Source: Niastella caeni
GTDB taxonomy: Bacteria; Bacteroidota; Bacteroidia; Chitinophagales; Chitinophagaceae
Reading direction: 5' to 3'
Length of the DNA stretch: 64,000 nucleotides
Assembly (NCBI RefSeq): GCF_004834005.1
Contig: NZ_STFF01000001.1
Location: 183,337-247,336, forward strand
This document shows positions 51,354 to 60,538 of the stretch, in pieces (position 1 is the first letter of the stretch; each line of letters begins with the position of its first letter). Made by a program: the position numbers and the translations under genes. Under the pieces are notes generated by a model. That model searched no databases. It saw only the letters and a program-made list of their open reading frames with translations, and was not told where the DNA came from.

Positions 51354-53750
51354 ATGAAAAAACTACTGCTCCTGCTGTTGTTACAGCCAGCCCTTACCTA
51401 TAGCCAGCTTAGTCCGTTAAGTGTAGAAAAAATAATGCGCGACCCGAAATGGATAGGCACCTCTCCCACTACTCCCCAATGGACAGCCGATGGAAAATAC
51501 CTGCTGTTTAACTGGAACCCACAAAAAACAGCTTCCGATTCTCTATACTATATTACGCCTGCTTCCACTGTTCCGCAAAAATCTACCTGGGCATTTCGCC
51601 AGGCGGCCATCACCGAAAACCAGGTTGAGTATAATTCGCAACGCGATCAATATGTATATGTACAGGACGGCGACATTTACCTGGTAACTATTAAAACAGG
51701 TACCAATCGTAGGGTAACACAAACAGTTGCTGTAGAAAGCAACCCGCAGTTCTCCTTCAACGATCATAAAATAGTATACATCCGCGAACAAAATGCCTGG
51801 GCCTGGGATATACAAACCGGGTTAACTACCCAGCTCACCAATTTTCAATCAACCACAACGCCAGCCAGCGCTACTGCCGCTTCCATCAAACGCAGCAACC
51901 AGCAGGAAAAGTGGCTGCAGCAGGAAGCCCTCGAAAATTCAATCGTATTACAACGACGCAAACAGAAAAAAGAATTGACCGATTCCATGCTGAAGCAATT
52001 CATCAGGGAAAAAATATTACGTGCTATTCCGCTCAACGGCAAAACCATGTCGATGCTTACGATCAGCCATAATGGGCGGTTTATTGCTTACCGGTTAATC
52101 GCCACCGCTACAGGAAAATCAACTATAGTACCCAGTTATGTAACTGAAAGTGGCTTTACCGAAGATATTGGAGCACGCACTAAGGTAGGCACTATCCAAA
52201 GCACCCAGGAATTGTTTGTTTTCGACACCCAGAAAGACACGGTACTGGCTGTTAAAACAGATTCTATTCCCGGTATTCGCGATCTGCCTGACTTTTTAAA
52301 AGATTATCCAACTGCTTATAAAGAAAAGTCCCAAACCCCTCCGCTGCGGCCGGTAAACTTCATCAATACCACCTGGGCGCCTGATAATAATTATGCAGTG
52401 GTAGAAGTGCGGGCACAGGACAATAAAGACCGCTGGCTGTTATTGCTTGATGGTGAAACGGGTCGGTTGTCATTGCTCCACAGGCAAAGAGACGAGGCCT
52501 GGATCGGTGGCCCCAGCGCCAGTGGTTTTCCCACCTTTAATTCAGGCTTTATCAATGATCAAACATTTTGGTTTCAGTCAGAAGCTACCGGTTATTCGCA
52601 TTTATATACCATCAATGTAATAACAAAAGAAAAGAAAGCGCTCACCAGTGGTAATTATGAAGTATTGAATACCCAGTTGTCGAAAAGCAAAAAATATTTT
52701 TACCTGACTACCAATGAAGCGCATCCGGGTGAACAACATTTTTACCGGCTGCCCGTAACAGGCGGAAAAGCAGAACGCATTACCACGTTAACAGGTTCAA
52801 ACCAGGCAAGCCTGTCACCTGACGAAAAATGGATCGCCATTTTGTATTCATATAGCAACAAACCCTGGGAACTGTACCTGCAACCAAATAGTTCTACCCC
52901 TGGCACTGCAAGCAAAACAAAACCCATACAAATTACCACGCTGGCGCAAAGCGAGGAATTTAAATCATACCCCTGGCGCGATCCGGAAGTGATCACTTTT
53001 ACTGCCCGCGACAGCGCCCAGGTGTACGCCCGGCTGTTCCGCCCGGCGCAATCCCATGCCAGTAAACCGGCTGTGATCTTTGTACATGGGGCAGGTTATT
53101 TGCAAAATGCCCATAAATGGTGGAGTAGCTATTACAGAGAATATATGTTCCATAACCTGCTTGCCGATAATGGCTATACCGTGTTGGATATTGACTATCG
53201 CGGCAGCGCCGGCTATGGGCGCGATTGGCGCACAGGTATTTACCGCTATATGGGCGGGAAAGACCTGGACGATATTGAAGACGGGGCCCGCTACCTGGTG
53301 CAAAAACAAGGGGTGAACGCCCAACATATTGGATTATATGGGGGATCATATGGTGGTTTTATAACTTTAATGGCTTTATTCACAAAACCTCGTATATTTG
53401 AGGCCGGAGCCGCGTTACGGCCCGTTACCGACTGGGCCCATTACAATCATGGCTATACCTCCAATATTTTAAATGAACCTTTTAGTGACAGCATTGCGTA
53501 TCATCGCAGTTCTCCCATAAACTTTGCATCAGGCTTGAATGATCATTTGCTGATTTGCCACGGAATGATCGACGTAAATGTTCATTTTCAGGATGTTGTA
53601 CGTCTTACGCAGCGCCTGATCGAATTAGGCAAAGACAATTGGGAACTCTCCGTGTATCCGATGGAAGATCATGGCTTTATAGAGCCTGAAAGCTGGACGG
53701 ACGAATACAAAAGAATCTTCCGGTTATTTGAAACCTGGCTAAAAAAGTAA
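51354..53750 (+). CDS. S9 family peptidase (DPP IV-like prolyl oligopeptidase)
   Basis: 798-residue exported serine peptidase: signal peptide MKKLLLLLLLQPALTYSQ, a beta-propeller domain (about 40-540) and an alpha/beta-hydrolase domain (about 560-798). Catalytic Ser in GLYGGSYGGFITLM, Asp in MIDVNVHFQDV and His in YPMEDHGF; HGAGY forms the oxyanion region. It releases N-terminal peptides, often after proline, in the periplasm or outside. Monocistronic. Confidence 0.93.
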   Translation: MKKLLLLLLLQPALTYSQLSPLSVEKIMRDPKWIGTSPTTPQWTADGKYLLFNWNPQKTASDSLYYITPASTVPQKSTWAFRQAAITENQVEYNSQRDQYVYVQDGDIYLVTIKTGTNRRVTQTVAVESNPQFSFNDHKIVYIREQNAWAWDIQTGLTTQLTNFQSTTTPASATAASIKRSNQQEKWLQQEALENSIVLQRRKQKKELTDSMLKQFIREKILRAIPLNGKTMSMLTISHNGRFIAYRLIATATGKSTIVPSYVTESGFTEDIGARTKVGTIQSTQELFVFDTQKDTVLAVKTDSIPGIRDLPDFLKDYPTAYKEKSQTPPLRPVNFINTTWAPDNNYAVVEVRAQDNKDRWLLLLDGETGRLSLLHRQRDEAWIGGPSASGFPTFNSGFINDQTFWFQSEATGYSHLYTINVITKEKKALTSGNYEVLNTQLSKSKKYFYLTTNEAHPGEQHFYRLPVTGGKAERITTLTGSNQASLSPDEKWIAILYSYSNKPWELYLQPNSSTPGTASKTKPIQITTLAQSEEFKSYPWRDPEVITFTARDSAQVYARLFRPAQSHASKPAVIFVHGAGYLQNAHKWWSSYYREYMFHNLLADNGYTVLDIDYRGSAGYGRDWRTGIYRYMGGKDLDDIEDGARYLVQKQGVNAQHIGLYGGSYGGFITLMALFTKPRIFEAGAALRPVTDWAHYNHGYTSNILNEPFSDSIAYHRSSPINFASGLNDHLLICHGMIDVNVHFQDVVRLTQRLIELGKDNWELSVYPMEDHGFIEPESWTDEYKRIFRLFETWLKK

Positions 53751-53775
53751 TCCATTTTTCCTTTACTGTTTATGT

Positions 53776-53935
53776 GAAATGCCGAACGCAAAACACTGAA
53801 TGCCGAACGCTTTTCCGAATATCGGGCTATCTGAGTTCATTCGGTCGGTTCTTGTTGCGGGAAGGCGCGTTAAGCGTTAAGCGTTAAGCCTTCGGCATTA
53901 AGCGTTAAGCGTACCACTTAAATGGTATGTTAACC
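53776..53935. repeat. Heptamer repeats, GCGTTAA and GCCGAACGC families
   Basis: ATGCCGAACGCAAAACACTG, AATGCCGAACGC, then GCGTTAA-GCGTTAA-GCGTTAA-GCCTTCG-GCATTAA-GCGTTAA in strict 7-bp register at 53866-53912. Fills the 53751-54086 spacer; no gene seen in it. Confidence 0.88.
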
Positions 53936-54086
53936 TTGCGTGTTTTTGCTAACGGTATGGCTTTTTTTTTGATAATATTGCGCAACCGTTTGCGATTTTC
54001 GGCATTGCAACATTAATTTATACTCAACACAACAGTGAACCTGTTGACTCAACACTTAATATTTGTAAAACTTAAACCCTGTAATT

Positions 54087-55928
54087 ATGTGCGGAATTGT
54101 AGCATATATAGGAAATAAGCAAGCTTACCCGATCATTTTAAAAGGATTAAAAAGACTCGAATACCGTGGATACGACAGCGCCGGCGTTGCCCTTCTGAAC
54201 TCCGGTCTAAATGTTTACAAGAAAAAAGGTAAAGTAGCCGACCTTGAAGAAACCCTCGTAGGAAAAGATCTGCATGCGCACATCGGCATTGGCCATACCC
54301 GCTGGGCTACCCATGGCGAACCTTGCGATCGCAATGCCCACCCGCACTTATCAGAAAATGGAAAACTGGCTATGATCCACAACGGGATCATTGAAAACTA
54401 TAACCAGTTAAAAAGCGAGTTACAGAAAAAAGGTTATTCTTTCATCAGCGATACCGATACAGAAGTACTGCTGAAGTTCATTGAAGATATTCAGCAAAAC
54501 AATAAGTGCAGCCTCGAAGAAGCAGTACGTGTTGCCCTGAAACGTGTGGTTGGCGCCTATGTAATTATTTTAATTGATCAGGATAACCCTGATACATTGA
54601 TTGCCGCCCGCAAAGGAAGTCCGCTCGTAATTGGTATTGGCAAGAACCGCGATGAGCATTTTCTCGCATCTGACGCCTCCCCCATCATTGAATACACCAA
54701 AACAGTGGTGTATGTAAACGATTATGAACTGGCCATCATAAAACCCGATGAACTGATCTTAAAAAATCTGGGTAATGAAAAGATCACGCCGTTCGTACAA
54801 CAGCTCGACCTGGAACTGGCAGCTATTGAAAAAGGCGGTTACGAACATTTCATGCTGAAAGAGATCTTTGAACAACCCAGCACCGTGTTCGATTGCTTAC
54901 GCGGTCGTGTAGATGCAGCCAATGGCACCATCACCATGGCTGGTGTTGAAAACAATATTGAACAATTGAAAAATGCGCAACGCATTATCATTATTGCCTG
55001 CGGAACCAGTTGGCATGCCGGTTTGCTGGCTGAATATATTTTTGAAGAACTATGCCGTGTTCCGGTTGAAGTGGAATATGCATCGGAATTCCGCTACAGG
55101 AACCCGGTTATACATAAAGGCGATGTGATCATTGCAGTATCGCAAAGTGGTGAAACAGCCGATACGCTGGTAGCCATTGAAAAAGCAAAAGAACAAGGCG
55201 CATTAATATTTGGTATCGTGAACGTGGTAGGTTCTTCTATTGCCCGCGTATCACAGGCAGGCGCATACACCCATGCTGGTCCTGAAATTGGGGTTGCCAG
55301 TACCAAGGCCTTTACCGCCCAGTTGGCTGTATTGACCATCATTGCGCTGAAACTAGGTTATGAAAAAGGCACTATCGATAATAAACGCTTCCTGCATTTA
55401 ATGAATGAGCTGGAAGCGATCCCGGAAAAAATACCAGCCACCTTGCAACAGGCAGAAGCCGTAAAACAACTGGCTTATAAATACAAAGATGCCCGTGACT
55501 TCCTGTATTTAGGTAGGGGTTACAACTTCCCCATTGCCCTGGAAGGCGCGTTAAAGCTGAAAGAAATTTCATATATTCATGCAGAAGGCTATCCCGCCGC
55601 AGAAATGAAACACGGCCCCATTGCGTTGGTCGATGAAAACCTGCCCGTGGTATTCATTGCCACCAAAGACTCTTACCATGAAAAGATCATCAGCAATATC
55701 CAGGAAATAAAAGCCCGGAAAGGGAAAGTGATAGCCGTTATCACCGAAGGTGATGATGTAATAACAAAAATGGCTGATGATGTAATTGTAGTACCCGCTG
55801 CCGATGAGCTTGTAGCACCTATGCTCAGCGTTATTCCCATGCAGTTGCTGGCCTACTTTATTGGCGTAGCAAAAGGACTGGATGTTGATAAGCCGAGAAA
55901 TTTGGCCAAGTCAGTTACAGTTGAGTAA
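54087..55928 (+). CDS. glmS: Glutamine-fructose-6-phosphate aminotransferase
   Basis: 613-residue enzyme making glucosamine-6-phosphate for peptidoglycan and UDP-GlcNAc. Class II glutaminase half with N-terminal Cys (MCGIVAYIGNKQAYPIILKG, LEYRGYDSAG, IGHTRWATHGEP) and two SIS sugar isomerase domains (about 290-425 and 460-600; IIIACGTSWHAG, VSQSGETADTLVAIEKAKEQ, PRNLAKSVTVE end). No glmS ribozyme-like leader is obvious in the 5' region. Followed after 175 nt by the DUF4954 gene on the same strand. Confidence 0.97.
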   Translation: MCGIVAYIGNKQAYPIILKGLKRLEYRGYDSAGVALLNSGLNVYKKKGKVADLEETLVGKDLHAHIGIGHTRWATHGEPCDRNAHPHLSENGKLAMIHNGIIENYNQLKSELQKKGYSFISDTDTEVLLKFIEDIQQNNKCSLEEAVRVALKRVVGAYVIILIDQDNPDTLIAARKGSPLVIGIGKNRDEHFLASDASPIIEYTKTVVYVNDYELAIIKPDELILKNLGNEKITPFVQQLDLELAAIEKGGYEHFMLKEIFEQPSTVFDCLRGRVDAANGTITMAGVENNIEQLKNAQRIIIIACGTSWHAGLLAEYIFEELCRVPVEVEYASEFRYRNPVIHKGDVIIAVSQSGETADTLVAIEKAKEQGALIFGIVNVVGSSIARVSQAGAYTHAGPEIGVASTKAFTAQLAVLTIIALKLGYEKGTIDNKRFLHLMNELEAIPEKIPATLQQAEAVKQLAYKYKDARDFLYLGRGYNFPIALEGALKLKEISYIHAEGYPAAEMKHGPIALVDENLPVVFIATKDSYHEKIISNIQEIKARKGKVIAVITEGDDVITKMADDVIVVPAADELVAPMLSVIPMQLLAYFIGVAKGLDVDKPRNLAKSVTVE

Positions 55929-55965
55929 ACTGAAAAAATGAGTGATAAGTTAAAATAAGAAACAG

Positions 55966-56036
55966 GCTGGTGGTAAGTAGCTAGTGGCGAGTAGGAACTC
56001 CACTAACTACTTACCACTGGCTACTAACTTGCTTCA
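55966..56036. repeat. Heptamer word repeat, GTGGTAAGTAG family, inverted arms
   Basis: GGTGGTAAGTAGCTAGTGGC, GAGTAGG on the left; CTAACTACTTACCACTGGCT on the right. Lies between glmS and the DUF4954 gene; same family as the insertion inside trpG. Confidence 0.75.
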
Positions 56037-56103
56037 ATAATCACTTGTTTTTTTAATACCAACAATACACAACTCTCTACTCACCATTCATAATTATAGC
56101 CAA

Positions 56104-58347
56104 ATGAATGAAATCAATCGCAAACCTCTCAATACGTTAGGGTACAATTTCATTCCTGCACCCTATTTACCAAAGGGGAAGGATGAATATTACCTGCGCA
56201 ATAAACAGGTCAAGAACGGTATACATTACCGGCATTTATCAGCATACGAAATTGAAGTACTGGTACGTAACCGCAACACCTCCGATAACTGGAATAATCT
56301 GCTGGTATCAGATGCTTTCAATCCGGAATTGGTGCAAAACTGTAAGTTCTTTGGATTGGTGCGCATTGGAAAGCTGGAACCATATTACCTGGAATACCAC
56401 AACCTGCGCCGGCCGGTAGGCTTCTATAACAGCACTGTTATCAGTTGCGACTTTGGCGACAATGTGGTAGTAGATAATGTGAACTACATTTCCCATTACA
56501 TTATAGGCAATGGCGTTATACTGGTAAACTGTAATGAAATTGCCACTACCGATCATTCCAAATTCGGTAATGGAATTTTAAAAGAAGGCGAACCGGAGAA
56601 CATCCGCATCTGGATGGAATTATGTAATGAAAATGCGGGGCGCAGTATCCTTGCCTTCGATGGCATATTGCCAGGCGACGCATTTTTATGGACCTATTTC
56701 CGCGATGATGAAAAACTGTTGAACCGCTTCAAGGAATTCACAGAGAAGAAATTCGATGCGCTCCGCGGTTACTACGGCACTATTGGCGATAGGACGGTAA
56801 TTAAGAACTGCCGAATTATCAAGGATGTAAAAATTGGTAGTGACGCTTATTTAAAAGGAGCTAATAAAATAAAAAATGTAACCATTAATTCTTCCAGCGA
56901 AGCCAATACCCAGGTAGGTGAAGGTTGTGAGCTGGTGAATGGAATTATCGGTTATGGATGCCGGCTGTTCTATGGTGTTAAAGCCGTACGGTTTGTACTG
57001 GCATCGCACTCACAGCTTAAATATGGGGCCCGGTTGATCAACTCCTATTTGGGTGACAACTCAACTATTTCCTGTTGTGAAGTATTGAACTCGTTGATCT
57101 TCCCTTCGCACGAACAACACCATAACAACTCCTTTTTATGTGCAGCGTTGGTACAGGGACAAAGCAATATGGCGGCAGGCGCTACGGTGGGTTCTAACCA
57201 TAACAGCCGCAGTCCGGATGGAGAGATTATAGCCGGTCGTGGTTTTTGGCCGGGCTTATGTGTAAGTTTAAAGCATAATTCCAAATTTGCCTGCTATTCC
57301 ATTCTGGCAAAAGGCGATTACGCAACAGAGTTAAATATACCTATACCATTCTCGTTGATCAGCAACGATCTTAGTAAAGATCAGTTGGTGGTTATGCCCG
57401 GTTATTGGTTCATGTACAATATGTACGCCCTGGCCCGCAATGCCTGGAAGTATGTTGACAGAGATAAGCGCACAGATAAGACACAGACATTGGAGTTTCA
57501 TTTCCTGGCGCCAGATTCGGTAAATGACATTTTACAGTCTTTGCCCTTGCTGCAAAAGTTCACCGGCAAAGCCTGGTTAAAGCAACAGGGCAATAACAAA
57601 AAAATGTCTGATGAAGAGATCATTTCTATCGGTCAGGTGTTGCTGGATACAAAGGACCCCGTTGTAAATGAGCTGGCTATTCTGGCAGACAACTTCGAAA
57701 ATAGTCGCCGTCCGGTACGGGTCATTAAAGTGATGAGAAGTTATCACCTGTTCAAAGAATTGGTAATGTACTACCTCGTGCAACAATTGCTGGAGCACAT
57801 CCATATCAACAATATCAAAACCCATGAGCAACTGATAGAAAGTCTGCCAGCCAAAACGGCCATCAATCAATGGATGAACGTAGGCGGTCAGTTGATACTT
57901 CGTTCAGAAATAGATAAGCTGAACAAGCAGGTCGTTGCAGGTAAAATAAAGGATTGGGAAGCAGTACATAATTTCTATGTGCAACAAGGTAAGAACTACC
58001 AGAATGAAAAGCTGGTCCATGCCATGGCTGCAGTTAAGGAGGTGTTTGACATCAATGTAAAGAAAGCCAGTCCGGGCATTATAAAAAGTTTGTTGCATCA
58101 AAGCATCGCCACCCGCGAATGGATGGTAAAGGAAATATACGAATCACGCGCGAAGGACTATCGCAATCCTTTCCGCAAGATGGTTTATGAAACTACCGAG
58201 GCCATGAACAAAGTAGTAGGCAAGCTGGAAGACAACAGTTTTATTAAGCAGGAACAAAAAGCACTGGAAGAATACAAAGCGGCTATTCAACAACTGGTTA
58301 ACAAATTAAAGTTGGATAAAGCGAATTCAAAATTAAAAACAGCATAA
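56104..58347 (+). CDS. DUF4954-type protein with left-handed beta-helix repeats
   Basis: 747 residues. The N-terminal half has hexapeptide-type repeats of a left-handed parallel beta-helix (YNSTVISCDFGDNVVVDNVN, DRTVIKNCRIIKDVKIGSDA, AGATVGSNHNSRSPDGEIIA, about 110-420), the fold of sugar-nucleotide acyl- and nucleotidyltransferases. The C-terminal part (about 440-747) is helical with charged coiled-coil segments. I recall DUF4954 as the Bacteroidota family of this shape; activity unknown. Position after glmS suggests, but does not show, a role with UDP-GlcNAc or aminosugars. Cytosolic (no signal). Confidence 0.75.
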   Translation: MNEINRKPLNTLGYNFIPAPYLPKGKDEYYLRNKQVKNGIHYRHLSAYEIEVLVRNRNTSDNWNNLLVSDAFNPELVQNCKFFGLVRIGKLEPYYLEYHNLRRPVGFYNSTVISCDFGDNVVVDNVNYISHYIIGNGVILVNCNEIATTDHSKFGNGILKEGEPENIRIWMELCNENAGRSILAFDGILPGDAFLWTYFRDDEKLLNRFKEFTEKKFDALRGYYGTIGDRTVIKNCRIIKDVKIGSDAYLKGANKIKNVTINSSSEANTQVGEGCELVNGIIGYGCRLFYGVKAVRFVLASHSQLKYGARLINSYLGDNSTISCCEVLNSLIFPSHEQHHNNSFLCAALVQGQSNMAAGATVGSNHNSRSPDGEIIAGRGFWPGLCVSLKHNSKFACYSILAKGDYATELNIPIPFSLISNDLSKDQLVVMPGYWFMYNMYALARNAWKYVDRDKRTDKTQTLEFHFLAPDSVNDILQSLPLLQKFTGKAWLKQQGNNKKMSDEEIISIGQVLLDTKDPVVNELAILADNFENSRRPVRVIKVMRSYHLFKELVMYYLVQQLLEHIHINNIKTHEQLIESLPAKTAINQWMNVGGQLILRSEIDKLNKQVVAGKIKDWEAVHNFYVQQGKNYQNEKLVHAMAAVKEVFDINVKKASPGIIKSLLHQSIATREWMVKEIYESRAKDYRNPFRKMVYETTEAMNKVVGKLEDNSFIKQEQKALEEYKAAIQQLVNKLKLDKANSKLKTA

Positions 58348-58352
58348 AATTG

Positions 58353-58386
58353 AAAAAGGGGTTGACCACAGGTTAGCCCCTTTTTA
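58353..58386. terminator. Bidirectional intrinsic terminator
   Basis: AAAAAGGGG..., loop, ...CCCCTTTTTAATT. Lies between convergent DUF4954 and T9SS cargo genes; T-tracts on both strands. Confidence 0.82.
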
Positions 58387-58420
58387 ATTGCTTGATGGTT
58401 GAATTGATTGATTGCATTGA

Positions 58421-60286
58421 CTACTTTAAATAAACAAACCGCACTACATTCGAAGTTCCTTTAGGTGTAACAGCATACATGCTATACACTCCTGCTGGCA
58501 AAGTTGGCACTTCTACCGGCAAACGGTTCACGCCCCGTTCAATGATTGTTGTTATTACTTTTACATGCCTGCCGCTATTATCAACAATACATAACTTTAC
58601 CTGGGTTTTTTCAGAAGCCCGGCAGGTAATTATCCGAGAACCGGAGAAGGTAACTGCCAATAACTGTAATGGGCCTCTATTATTTTCTACAACACTATTT
58701 CGGATCGCCGGTATAGGATCATCGTTCAATGCAAGCGGCCCCTCAACTGGTTCGCTGCTGCCCAGCGTAAAAGAATCAGGAGCTGTGCTCCAGGAAGTCA
58801 CCTGATTACTTACTACTGACCCACGCGAACCGGCTGTACCGGTAAAAGCTGTATTACCGTAATTAACCCAAACTTGGTTATCGAGGCTGGCAACCTTTGA
58901 TGTTGCAAGATTGGTTCCCACGCCACTGTTGGGTCCATTAAATGATAATTCAATGGATGCAGAAGCCAAAGGGCCGGCATCCGCGTGAATAGTCCAATAG
59001 CCAATTTGCGAAATTTGATTGATCCCGGAACCGTATGTGTTACTGATCTGTTTTGGATTGCTGTTGGTAAACTCCACATTGAAATGGCCGTTGGCATTTT
59101 TCAATGCAAGCCATCGCATGGAGCTTCCCTTTCCAACGGGGAATAAAAAATGAGTGGCGGCGGATAGCCCTTCTTTTCGAAGCGGTCCATCAATAAAGCT
59201 GTTGTCAGACAAACTATCAACTATGATACTACAGCCAGGAAGCAATTTCAATATATTAACAGCGGAAGTAATTATTTTTCCCTTCGTAAGGCTTAATTTA
59301 TATGGTAATGACCAGGACGACATGAGTGTGGCTCCGGCTGTATTATTCATTTTTATGGCAACACTATCTTTTACAGTGCCTTTACAATCGATTTGCTGGT
59401 TAACGCTACCATTGAATACTATTTCCGGAAAAGCCGTGCCTCTTTCGCAAATTATACCCGTGGCGGATTGTATAAGGTGTCTGCTGATAACAGCTACCAG
59501 CGTGCGCGTAGAGTTACCCAGGTTTATGGTTCCTCCCTGCTGAATCAAATCACGCCCAATAAAAAGCGAATCAGAGAAGTTGAAGCTAAGAGTTACACCG
59601 GCCCCAACGTACAAGTCGCTTTTTACCTTAACTGTATTAGTGCCTGAAGCGGTATAAGTAACTGCTCCGTTCATAGCATTGGACAAAAATACCAGCTTGC
59701 CATAGGTACGACCACTCAGAGATACGGTGCTGGAGGCTGAGGGTATATCAAACTCAAATATTCCTTCTTCAGTACCGGGCGCTTTTGATAAAACCGTTAT
59801 AATGGCAGCATGACTACTGGAACTGTTTTGTATATACCGGCCGCCATTATTAATTTTCAATGAATCAGCTATTTCAACGGGCAAGCCGTTGTTGGCACCT
59901 GATGCATTTTTGAATATGCCACCGTTTCCAATCACCATTCCATAAACAGCGCCGGAAACTTTAAAAGCAGGGATGGCCGTATTAGCAGCAGGCAGTATCA
60001 ATTCAATATTATTGCCCGAAGCTGGCGTAATGGTTATTGATTTTACGTGTACGCTGCTATTACCTCCCGGCAAGGTAACGGTGTAACCGCCGGTTATATA
60101 TACATTATCTAAAATTACATCGTCTGTAATGGTGGGGAGGATATCGCCGGCCCAGTTTTGGGCTGTTATCCATTGGCCATCTCCGGCTTCACCATCCCAT
60201 CGGAGTTGAGCAAATGAGGGAACATAAACAAGAAGGGCAATAAAAAGCAGGGGCTGTAATGTCAGCAACAATTTTCTTCTACACAT
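58421..60286 (-). CDS. Exported surface protein with T9SS type A-like sorting domain
   Basis: 621 residues: signal peptide (about 1-27, ending YVPSFAQ), a beta-helix or G8-like repeat body starting WDGEAGDGQWITAQNWAGDI and rich in N/G/T/S, and a C-terminal T9SS sorting domain (about 545-621: LLAVTFSGSRIITCRASEKT, VKLCIVDNSGRHVKVITTII, LPAGVYSMYAVTPKGTSNVV, ending FVYLK). It should cross the outer membrane by T9SS and be anchored or released at the surface; adhesin or carbohydrate-contact roles are typical. It follows a perfect inverted repeat at its start. Confidence 0.85.
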   Translation of the reverse strand: MCRRKLLLTLQPLLFIALLVYVPSFAQLRWDGEAGDGQWITAQNWAGDILPTITDDVILDNVYITGGYTVTLPGGNSSVHVKSITITPASGNNIELILPAANTAIPAFKVSGAVYGMVIGNGGIFKNASGANNGLPVEIADSLKINNGGRYIQNSSSSHAAIITVLSKAPGTEEGIFEFDIPSASSTVSLSGRTYGKLVFLSNAMNGAVTYTASGTNTVKVKSDLYVGAGVTLSFNFSDSLFIGRDLIQQGGTINLGNSTRTLVAVISRHLIQSATGIICERGTAFPEIVFNGSVNQQIDCKGTVKDSVAIKMNNTAGATLMSSWSLPYKLSLTKGKIITSAVNILKLLPGCSIIVDSLSDNSFIDGPLRKEGLSAATHFLFPVGKGSSMRWLALKNANGHFNVEFTNSNPKQISNTYGSGINQISQIGYWTIHADAGPLASASIELSFNGPNSGVGTNLATSKVASLDNQVWVNYGNTAFTGTAGSRGSVVSNQVTSWSTAPDSFTLGSSEPVEGPLALNDDPIPAIRNSVVENNRGPLQLLAVTFSGSRIITCRASEKTQVKLCIVDNSGRHVKVITTIIERGVNRLPVEVPTLPAGVYSMYAVTPKGTSNVVRFVYLK

Positions 60287-60288
60287 AA

Positions 60289-60313
60289 CTGTAAAGTTTA
60301 AGCCACTTTACAG
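60289..60313 (-). promoter_or_regulatory. Perfect 9-bp inverted repeat at the start of the T9SS cargo gene
   Basis: CTGTAAAGT, 7-nt centre, ACTTTACAG, ending 2 nt before the ATG. In the mRNA it would form a stem next to the start codon; in DNA it could be an operator overlapping the transcript start. Confidence 0.6.
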
Positions 60314-60324
60314 AGCCTTTGCAT

Positions 60325-60332
60325 CGAAGATA
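60325..60332 (-). promoter_or_regulatory. Probable -7 promoter element of the T9SS cargo gene
   Basis: Minus-strand TATCTTCG (TTCG variant), 38 nt upstream of the ATG and 11 nt upstream of the inverted repeat. Confidence 0.4.
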
Positions 60333-60400
60333 AAAAATTAATTATTTCAGCCAAATAAAAAATTAAATATTTTTCGAATATCTGTTAGTGTAATACACAA

Positions 60401-60442
60401 AGCAATATGAATGGATACAATTTTACACCCATTCATATTGCT
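60401..60442. other. Perfect 14-bp inverted repeat
   Basis: AGCAATATGAATGG, 14-nt loop, CCATTCATATTGCT, about 100 nt after the der stop. On the minus strand it is followed by TTTGTG, a weak T-tract, so it may end the era-der transcript. Confidence 0.7.
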
Positions 60443-60538
60443 AAAACATTATATTATGGTATTTGGGTAAAAAAGAAAAGTGTTAATCTCCTTCCCTGCA
60501 TGCTAAACAGCCTGGCGCTTTCCTGAAATTTTAGACAT

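Noticed and set aside
54000..54086. glmS ribozyme or other riboswitch before glmS
   Set aside because: No conserved ribozyme core is recognisable in the short 5' region, which is mostly word repeat upstream.
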